From positions 62,001-126,000 of the forward strand of contig JASANG010003890.1 in the NCBI GenBank assembly GCA_030248215.1: 64,000 nt of DNA. Reading direction: 5' to 3'. A model generated the notes under the pieces. That model was not told the DNA's origin. It made no database searches and was given only the letters and a program-made list of their open reading frames with translations. The translations under genes were made by a program, and so were the position numbers. Source of the DNA: Enoplolaimus lenunculus (Eukaryota > Nematoda > Enoplea > Enoplida > Thoracostomopsidae). Positions 32,141-42,400 of the stretch are shown piece by piece (the first letter of the stretch is position 1; each line of letters opens with the position of its first letter).

Positions 32141-32401
32141 ATGCCTTTGGTTTATATTAAGGATATAATAAAATTAAGTTTCGGAAGAGTTTTTGAAATT
32201 TATACTAAAAAACATATTAAACCAGAAAATTTACTAGAAGAAATATATACTAATTTGAGAACGGATTGGACTCTGTTGATAAGACAGCAAAGTTGGCCAA
32301 GTTTGCGAACCAGAATATATCGCAGTATTTTTTGCATTTTTTTGTACACAGAAATCCTTAATAGAAACTATTTTTTTCTAAATAGATTTTACGAAATCTG
32401 A
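32141..32401 (+). CDS. open frame of 86 codons, unsupported
   Basis: An AT-rich frame with no recognisable similarity (MPLVYIKDIIKLSFGRVFEI at its start). No splice or regulatory signals single it out. It could be a small exon or chance; I lean to chance. Confidence 0.12.
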   Translation: MPLVYIKDIIKLSFGRVFEIYTKKHIKPENLLEEIYTNLRTDWTLLIRQQSWPSLRTRIYRSIFCIFLYTEILNRNYFFLNRFYEI

Positions 32402-32936
32402 TTAGTATTACAAATTTGGTCCATGTTACGTTTACATTAAGACACGTCGTCATATTTTCGGGCGCCACTATACCATCGACAAGACTTATGGTTTAAAACA
32501 GATTTTTATTCTTTGCTCAAAACTTTGGCTTAAATTTATGCTTACGCTAAAGCTTATAGGCTTACAAATATGGTTATAGACAATTAAAGTTACGGCCTCT
32601 AAAAGTAACATTGGCACAATATTTAGAAACAAAAACAAATTTACACAAACGTAATCCCAAAGCAGAATCAGCCACTCTCTATGTGAGATAAAGCGTAAAT
32701 AGTTTATCTCTCAAAGCACGCTGAATAGAGCTACGCATATTCCTACTGTTTATGGTAACCCTCATGACCCAGTTTATGTCCATTCAAAGCTGTATTGTTG
32801 ATGCCTTAACGACTAATTTGATATATTACGAACCAAATATCGCATAAAACGCTTGTTTAATCATCGGTTCAGATTTGGACCAATTTTCAAGGCATTGCAG
32901 GTTGCTACCAGTTTTAAAACACCGACGCTTGAGGTC

Positions 32937-33114
32937 GGCCAATGTTACTTTAAGGGCGTAACAGTAGATTACGCGTATTCCTAAGCCTAAGCCTAAGCGT
33001 TGCAAAAATGTATTTCTAAGCCTAAGCCTAAGCAAAAAAATGTAATCTAGGATCTAAAGCTGCTCTTTTATAGAGCCATCAGGCACCTGGACGCTCCTTA
33101 AACTAACATGGGCC
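32937..33114. mobile_element. CCTAAG-array MITE, class C
   Basis: It starts GGCCAATGTTACTTTAAGGG and ends CTCCTTAAACTAACATGGGCC. The flanks ttgaggtc and ttgaattc match at six of eight. A smaller class C remnant lies at 32515-32612. Confidence 0.85.
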
Positions 33115-33369
33115 TTGAATTCAATCAAGTTTGCAGGCATCGAAGTTGCGCATGGACCAGAATTATAGCATAATTGCGTTAAATTCATTAGATTTAACAA
33201 TACTTGTAAGAGAGATGGAACGGTGCCTTAAGATCAACACGAAGCCTCTGAAAGGATCAGGCAGACGGGATACAAATATCCTGTATGAATCAGTCCATAT
33301 CAGCTAATTAATCTAAGCTAAATTCCGATCGATCAAAGTTTGGCGAAACGTTTTATGTGTTGCGCAAGG

Positions 33370-33600
33370 GGGTCGAAAGGTGGATATCCGTCCGTCATGC
33401 GCTTACGTCTGTTCGTCTGTCCATCTTATGAGAATTTCAGAAACCACTGAACCGATTTTGACAAACTTTTTTGTCTGAAAGCTTATTGTCCTGAGGTGTT
33501 AACCTCGCATTCGGGGTTTTAAAATTTTAAACCGTTCATTAGCTACAGGCTAATTTGCGTAATTAATTGAAACCTAAATTACGATTTTTCACATTATTTC
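33370..33600. repeat. dispersed repeat, second copy of the 7150-7345 type
   Basis: It shares, in order, ATTTCAGAAACCACTGAACC, TTTTAAAATTTTAAA and TTAGCTACAGGCTAATTT with 7150-7345. From 33601 to 34043 nothing further is recognised. Confidence 0.5.
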
Positions 33601-34043
33601 ACTAATTATTACGGTTTGCAGCGATTTGATTTTCGTATTAAAATGTTTTGGGTGCGATGAATCTGAATTGACCGTTTATAAGCCTCCAAAACAAGTAAAT
33701 GGTCAGCTAGCTAGTAACTAATTAGCATATTAGCTTAATGGATCAAGTCTAAATTCGAGAACTAATATTCTCAGATTCAATTCCCAAAAAGGACGTACCA
33801 ACTATCCGTTTCGAAATATCGTTGCAGGGCCTAGGTTTCCTCCAGTATCTTCTAAAATAACTAAATTATACCATAAAAGCGCTTACATAAAATACCAAAT
33901 GACATCGTGTAGAATTGGTATAAACCTAAAGTTTCCAGCTTGAACAGAAAACATTCCAAACATATTACAAAATTCACTTGAATTGTGTCAACTCAAGTTC
34001 CCCCCTTAATAGTTGAAGAGTGGAAAGCTCGGCATGCAAAAGA

Positions 34044-34174
34044 CAGGGGCCGGAACAGTAGTATAAGCATATTCCTAAGCCTAAAGTCAAAGCAAAAAAT
34101 TAGTCTAAAGCTTAAACTGACTCTATCATAGCCCCTCCGGAAAACTATCCGGCCCTGTTCTATATACATGGACC
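34044..34174. mobile_element. CCTAAG-array MITE, class B, short form
   Basis: ACAGGGGCCGGAACAGTAGT, a single CCTAAG, the tail AAAAAATTAGTCTAAAGCTT, and the right end GGCCCTGTTCTATATACATGGACC. The array is almost absent. Confidence 0.75.
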
Positions 34175-34675
34175 AAGACAGGTGTCAAATGCATTTTGCT
34201 AGTGACATGTATGCAGTTCCGCAGTATTACAAATGCGTCTAAAAACTTAAGGGTGACTAACTTTTAAGGTCCGACATATTCCTAGTCACCCCTCGGCCAC
34301 GGTCAGGTACCAGTCACTTTATTCAAGAAACCAAAAAACAAACTGCTTTCACTGCGTCCGCATATAGGAGTGTGCTCGGTACTTTTCGCTTATTACTTGA
34401 GTTGGCTACTTATCTGCATTTAAACTCTGTCAGCTCAACATATTAACGCATACCATATTTTACTCGATATGAACAGAAACGCTATCACAGAGAGCATAAA
34501 AACAAGCCTATATGACGGTATATTACAACTCAAACACGGAGGTGGTACGCGATTCTCATCTGTTGTATGAAAAAATAATGGTTAAAAAGAGAAAATCATT
34601 TCAATTTGTAGATGAAGAATCACTCATTTTAACTTTCACATTCAATGAGCAAAAACATACTTATACTTAAAACTG

Positions 34676-34846
34676 AACATTGTTACTTTGAGAGGCACAA
34701 CGGTAGAAAAAGCATAGTCCTAAACCTAAAGCCTCAGCGTAAAGATGATCCCATAACTAAAGCCAAAGCAAAAAAATGTCAGAAACAAGCTTACTCTGTC
34801 GTAATTCCGCAAAAAATGGTTCACCCCTTAAAAGTAAACACGGGCA
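34676..34846. mobile_element. degraded class C MITE
   Basis: ACATTGTTACTTTGAGAGGC, CCTAAACCTAAAGCC and a right part CACCCCTTAAAAGTAAACAC. Terminal bases are lost. From 34847 to 35388 nothing is recognised. Confidence 0.5.
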
Positions 34847-35388
34847 GAATAATTAACAAAAGCTAATTTATACCGTCACCAACACTACACGTATACATTA
34901 CGGCACATCCCAACGATTAACACGCAAGATCGAGAAAAATGTGTCGATCACCTCAAGTCAAGGGCACACACCCTCATTAAACATTTCTAATTATCATCTA
35001 TCCCATATTTGAAACTAAGTGCCATTATGTGAAAATGCAGGTTTTTGTGCGTTCTTCTAAAGTGAAATGTTTCACTGTTTAAAGCATAACCACTACTGAA
35101 AAGATTCTTTAACGACATAAACAATCATGATATATTACAGATATGACTTTACAAAACAAGCGTACATACATACTCAAAGCTCAATCAACGATATTATAAA
35201 GTAAATATGTATCTTAAGTAACAAATGTTATTTTGGCGAATTAGAAATAAATCAAAAGGACACTCGACAGTTTTTCTTATGTTATGTTATTGTCAGAACG
35301 TTAGACTCTTTAATAAGCAATAAAACACTAATCGAATAATATCGAAGCTTTAAAAACACAAAAACAGTACGCCACAAGCAGTAATAAA

Positions 35389-35693
35389 CAGGGTGTAAAC
35401 GGATAGTAAAAATAACGACAACGGAAAACGGATATTGAAGCATACATGTTTCAAAATAGTTTATTTTTCAGCCAACATAATTGGGGCGTGCAAATATTCG
35501 CCGGCTTTTTAAAATTTTGAAGAAAAAAATGGCGAATGCATTGAAATTTTTAACATTTTGGACGAATTTTGACATTTTTATTTCATTTCGAACAATCGCA
35601 GCATATCTGTAATGAAACGTATAAGTAACAGAATTCCCATTATTTCTATAACCCCAACGGACACCGATATTTACAGGAACCGGATACACCCTG
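35389..35693. mobile_element. hAT-like non-autonomous element
   Basis: It starts CAGGGTGTAAACGGATAGT and ends ACCGGATACACCCTG, flanked by gtaataaa and gtaatgaa (seven of eight). Same family as 22705-23052. From 35702 to 36406 I see only AT-rich sequence downstream of the ClC stop codon. Confidence 0.88.
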
Positions 35694-36406
35694 GTAATGA
35701 ATAAAACTATTTACAACAGATGTATATTCTTAGCAAGCAATAATGTTTTAAGCTCGATTATTTTTGCGTTTTCGCAGCCATTTTATACGCTGAATTTGGC
35801 AAACCACCAATAATTTCAAAAGCATTGAAAAACATATTGACCGTGAAAGTCGGATCAACTAGGAATAATCAAAATCGTTATTCAAATTTTCCGTCTGCCA
35901 TAAACACAACCATAGTAGCACTAAGATAATCTAAAATCCAGGTCGAAAATTAACTGAAACGAGTGCTAACATCAATCGTCCTGTACAATCTTATTTGTTT
36001 ATAAAAGGCAGTACAATTTTAAAAAAAAGCGCACAAGAGAATTGAATTAAATTTCTAAAAACCCAAATTTGTTGAGTTGGATCAATCATGTTACGTACTT
36101 GATACCTTTAATATGCCATGACAGAACACGTCATTCTTAGCTACAGTGCTGATTAAAATTTTTAGCTTTATCACTTTCCAATTTATACGATAAGTCTATA
36201 CGATAAGCTGGAACATATTTTGAAAGGCTCATAAGATCATTACCGAACGCAGACGTTAACCCTTATAATCATACGCTAAAATAGCGTGAGTTACGACCAT
36301 TTATATTTAAATTGCACAACAAAAAACTGCATTGAAAATAATAAATTAATTTCTAATAAGAGCCACAGCGGCAAAATACATCAATTTCGCACAACAATAC
36401 GAAATC

Positions 36407-36497
36407 TTAATTAAAGCCAACGTTCGTAGGGTCTTCATTGGCACACTTTTTGATGTGCTTCAATACATCTTTTTTCGTTATTATACCAAGCAGTTTT
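36407..36497 (-). CDS. CLCN3/4/5-like: ClC gene exon 16 (end of CBS2, stop)
   Basis: It reads [20 protein letters not shown] then EDPTNVGFN and TAA. Acceptor TTTTTTTAG. A duplicated TGGCTGGGTTT element starts 33 bp upstream of this exon. Confidence 0.95.
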
Positions 36498-39400
36498 CTA
36501 AAAAAACTAAACATACCTAAAGATACATAACATTGGCTGGGTTTCCAAAACCCTACTTAAGTACGACTTAATACTTAAATACGGGCTAAGTAATTGCTTA
36601 ACTATAACATTGGCTGGGTTTCAAAAACCATACTTAAGTACGACTTAGTACTTAAATACGGGCTAAGTAATTGCTTAACTATTTTGCCGTTTTTAAAAGG
36701 GTACTTAAGTTAAGTAAATGTTTAAGTGGCTGACTAAATTTGATATACTACAAATTAAACGCTCAGGCGTAATAACCTTGGTGTAATTGAAATTGTCGAC
36801 TCATGATGCCTCCTTAATATAAAGCAAAACTGTTAGTTTCTTGTCATGACAAAAATCCAGTATTCACCAACAAAACACTAGCTCCAATAAGACAACACAT
36901 TACATTCCAAATATTATTGAACAAACATCCACGCGTTTTTCGCTGGATGCCAAACACAGATTAAGTCTACAAATAAATTAAATTTCCTTCCCTCTCGGAA
37001 ATATATTTAACTCAAAATCAACCACTAAAATTTCATACCCATTGTGCAGCACAAGAATTTGCCGAATGCCCACTCGTCTAAACATATCGATCACAGTTTC
37101 CATCGGAGTTTTATCGGTGACCGTGATGGGTGCCTACAATCATTGCAATGGTATATTTAATTATTACGAATGAGCTTTATCCAGCATAACTGATGAAGCT
37201 CACTGAGTACAGCAATTCAAAATCAAAATTTCTAAAATTCAGTTTTAATCTAACGGAAACAACTGTTTGATACAGCATTTCACACAGTTATTGTGGTGAA
37301 TCTGGTAGCATGGCAGGTATCCATTATAAGCTAAGTATCAATCGGTCACCATAAATACAGTAAACGCTGGCAACTACAACTGCCTAACAAGCAACAAATC
37401 TGGTTTACAAACAGTCATAATTGGAACATTTTCTCACCTATGTATGGTTTCGCTAAACATCCCGTTAATTGAAATACTCTTAACGGTGCTGACGAACACT
37501 TGTTCCATAATCAGTTACCCATAAAAAAAATTATGTCACATTTAACAGATAATGTTTACACCACTGCTTACCAGATCTACCAACCGGCGCAATTTCAATG
37601 GCGTTGGACTTCCAACAACTTCCGGAAGTTGAGGGGCGTGCGGCGTAAAATACACAATTGACTGACTGACAATACCGTCTTGGGTTTTCCTGGCATTCGC
37701 TGAAAAAAACAAACTCAATTAAACACAGCGCGAAGGCAACATAATATGCTTCGAAATAGTTTAAAATGAAATTCTATTTAAGAAATACTATTGACCATGC
37801 TTCGAACGGAAGCCATATTTCACAAGAAGCTGCAAGCAACCGGGTTACTGTTTATGGACTATACCACAAAATGAAGTGCAGAACGAGTACATTTTGCGAA
37901 GATAATCTTGCTCAGATTGAAAAACTTCTCAAAAATAGAACGTTTACTTACAAATTGCCAAACTCAGATCACGCCTGATAATAAATCCGATAAGATACGG
38001 TGATTCGTGTGAAAATATAACCGGAAATCCATTATGATCAGTATCCCGTAATAGTTGCTCCATTTCTCCGACTGTCATCGAATCTTGACTCAACACCTTT
38101 AACGGCGCGTCACCAGGTCTACAAAGTAAACACGAACTGTTAAACATAATTGTCTGAACCATGCTGGAAACAAAATATGCTAACAAGTAGAAATGCTCGC
38201 GGCCTGGCCCCGGTACCAGCACGTTATTTGCCAGGGCCTAACCGGGGTAAGTTTTGATACATAATTCTTAATCGACTGGCATGAAAAACAAACCTATCAC
38301 GCTCGGTTCTAGATACAAAATATGAAAACCACAAGAAATTACTGCACGCGGTACTTTTATTTCCCACGGTGCACTGTACACACTACACAATATATAAATT
38401 TCCCACTGTTAGTAATCATATACGTACTACGTATATTGTAGTTCATGTTGATAGTTATCTTTACGTGTTTTAACTTGGCACTGGTTAATGGTTGGTACCG
38501 GCTCCGGCACTACGGCCTTGGTTTCAGGCCCGGCTCCAGTAAAAAACCTGGACCCAGGGCAACTCTACTAACAAGTTCTTATATATTTGAAAATATAACA
38601 AGTTTAAAACTAGAGATATAATTTTTAAAAAATTTTAATATCATCCGACGCGCCCGTCACCGTCCGATATCGTGCGTCAGTTATTTGTGTAACTTTTCAC
38701 TTGGTGACGGACGGCGCCTCACGACAAAGCATACAAAGTATAATGCCATCATTACTTAATATAAAAATACGGTTTGCCGCAGAGTTGATTTCGTCGACAA
38801 CCCCGAATCTATCCTGTACAAAGCGATGTTCGGTTAAAAACAGCAAAACCATCCAACTTACTGCGGATGCATTACTTCACCAGCTGTAGTCACATGATGA
38901 AACTCGTCTTTGTTGTCCAAAAACGGATATCCATTTAAACTGATATGGGCATCGTAAATACCCTGTTTAACTATTGCATCACCCACCCATTTTGAAAACA
39001 TCACTGCAGCCATGGTTGGAACGATAAATTGCAGATTGCCCGTGAGCTCGAACATGATGACCACTAGAGATACTGAAATGCAAATCATCATTTTGCCAAA
39101 CGTTTTGCACATTAATTTCTAGCTTCTCATAGTAGAAGTTCTAGTTTACATTACTGACATACACTATCTCATTTATGATAAGATAAACCATATAAATCGC
39201 CTCAAAGAAGTTATAGTTTCTCAAAAGTCTACTAATTGAGACCGGATGGACACTAGGTGATTGTCACAAACATGCTATCAATGATGTGCGAGCACCAGTA
39301 AATATCACACTTACTAAAAGTATAGCCAACCTTTCCGTAATGCATTGTGAGCCTATACTTTTTACACCATGTCATAGCTTTGCCGACGTACCTGTCATTT

Positions 39401-42400
39401 TAGTAACGCCACCTAAAACAGCAGCCGCGCCGACCATTGCGTACAATCCAGGCATGACACATTGATATCCTGATTCACACTGTCCACTCCAGATAATTGA
39501 CGACGGTGTGCGTCTAGCGATCTCTTCCATACAAATACCGGTTAGACGTCCTGCAATCGCACCAATCGCCATTGAAGGAATGAACAGACCAGCAGGTACC
39601 TGCAACATAATCAAACAAAAAATGCTAAAAAAGTTTGCCGTGATTATAATAATGGCTTGGGTTACAGAGAGGCCGTTCAAACATTATCAAGACAACTGAA
39701 GAAAAAACTGACCAGGGACAGAAAATCGAAATCTGAACCTGTTCTCACGAATATCCAGAACACAATTGAAAATATTAGCTAACCTTGATGCCAAATGTGA
39801 AAATAGTGATCACCAATTTCAAAATCATTGCGAGAAACAGCTTAAACATTGCCTTTCGTAACTCCGGTGTAAATGCACCCGAATCGATAAGTTCTGGATT
39901 TGCTTTATCAAATGTTCGATTTGAATAACTACTGAAACATGTACTTCAAAAGCGCGATATAAACAAACGGTTGTAATAGAAGTAACGTTAATAATTATTG
40001 AGTAAAAGCATGAATAGAGTGTAAGCGAACAAATTGTACTACAATACTTTACGTTCAACCCACCGTTATCCAAATAAAATGTTTCAGTACGCTATCAGTT
40101 CCAGTTGTTAGCCCTGTTTCCTAATGGGACCGTTCAATCAAATACCAAAGCAAACGATGTTCAGCACGAAATAGAAAGTTATACGGTATGTAGTTAAACT
40201 GAAAATTTATGGTTCAAAATTTACCAAAGATCCAATTTGTCGTCCGGACCACAGCGGTCAAACAACTGTCTAATCATGTCACTTGCACTCATTCTAAAAA
40301 TTAGGTAAAATATTGTTGCACCCGTTCGGATCGAAACAATTTGAAATAAAAATTAAGCGGAATTGTCAATTTCTTATAAAATCATCATTCACACGTTTCA
40401 TTTTTGACAATAAAAAACTTACAGTACTTGCAATTTGCTCGTACAAGGTTTTGCAGCAACAAATTGCCGTTAAAACTTACACGTGCATGTTTTGTTCAAA
40501 AAATCGTTCAAAATACTTGCAGCAGTGACACCTCGCTGTAAAAACTTGTAAGCGCAAATTATAGCGGCGAATTATCGACGCACAGACTTGCAATTGTGAA
40601 AATGTTGTAAACACATACAAGACTTACAAAGCTTAAATAGACCCCGCCAGCAATCAATATGGAGCCTCTGTAAAAGCATGATGACAGCTAACACAATAGT
40701 TCTTTGTAACTAAACTAAAATAAAAGCGAAATAAAAAATTTTCATTTAGAAATAAATAAAAAACTAGCAAACCTAATACCTTGTATAATCGTTCGGCCAT
40801 GCGAGCAGTGCTGTAACTCCAGCTACAACCAGAACTTCAGTTATAGGATAATGACCCAGTTTTGACGTCTTCCGAAATTTACACCACCAAATGTTACACT
40901 TGATAAAAATACTTCCTACCACACCCTAAAACGAAATTACATAGAAGGATTTAGTCATTTCAAATTCTCGAAAAATTGGGGCCCGATTTTTAACAGAAAG
41001 TGTGTGAATAGTTTTCACCCTCAATACCATAGATGACATATTTATTCCTAGTTCAACTCAGTTGCCAAAAAGAGGTCTTACAATACACACCGAAAGAATA
41101 TTACAGCAAATTTTTCAGAAGAAGGAGCTAGCCTGTCTCATGCTATGCAATTTTAACACTGACACCCAATCACCACCAATCTTACCCCAAATACTCCAAG
41201 CATTATGAATGGAACAAGCTGAAAGTAAGACCAATTCATTTGATAATTGACAGCAAATAACGATGTTTGGTCGGAGCCGAACGGATTGATGAATCGCAAA
41301 AAGACCCCAGAAACGAGAGCACAGAAAAACGATCGCCAAAGAGTTTTCAATGGAAAGTAATAGCTCGCTTCTTCAAGGCTAAATAAGACACCTCCAATTG
41401 GTGCACCAAATGCGACTGAGACTCCAGCTGCAGCTGCTGCGGACAGTATCTGAAAACACTCTCGAACGTCTGCAAGCGTGCGACGTGCATAGTGTGTTGA
41501 GAAACAATCAAATTTGAAAAACTTATCTCTATACATTTTTCCTCGTGTTCAAAAATCATTTTGCAAGAAAACAACAAAGCCTCATTTTCAGTAAACTATC
41601 GCACTCACAAACAATCTTTTCTATATTGATTGACTGTCCCCTGTTTTAAAGCCCAAGAATCTAAGGTTGTGATGCCTGCTTAGTTTAGAGTTCAACTGAA
41701 CAATATCCTTAGTCCAAACCCAAATATTTATCTTTTGATGTTCATGGGCGGCGACCATAAAGTTTATTCTAGATAGCATGCTTAAACTTAAGAAGCATAA
41801 TATTGGTTGTTTATACAACATATAAATAAAACAACAAAAGCGTTCGAAGCGTTCATACCTCTCGCTTTTTAGCTTCATTTTTGCCGTATTTAGGGAAAAA
41901 ATAAGAAAATATATTGCCAATGCAACATGCCACATGCACCATCGGCCCTTCTTTACCGAGCGACAAGCCTGATGCAGACGCGAGCATTAATCCAATCGAT
42001 TTAATAATTAGCGTCCATTTTCCCAAATAGCCACGAATAATAAATCCACTCAGTATACACTTGATCTGCAATTTAGAACAAGATTATCTACAACATAGGG
42101 GCCAACGTTACTTTTAAAGACGCAACAACAGTATAAACATATCCCTACGACTAAGCTTGAGTTTCATCATAAAATTAAGCACCAAAAGTAGGTTAACCGC
42201 TAAGCCAACTTTATTGCAGTTTCGCGGGAAACCGGCCGGAACTAACAGTAACATGGAACACCATTGCTATGAACACAAAATAACTACAACTAATTAAAAT
42301 AATAACAATGATCTTAGTTTTTGATTAAAATTAGCAATACCATTTTTACAGTGAAAAACAGCTAAGGATATTCATACCACTCTAAATCAGCAAAACTTGT

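Noticed and set aside
37430-37520. Possible extra ClC exon between exons 14 and 15
   Set aside because: It has a donor-like GTGAGA but no family similarity, and exons 14 and 15 already join in phase 0 with the expected sequence.
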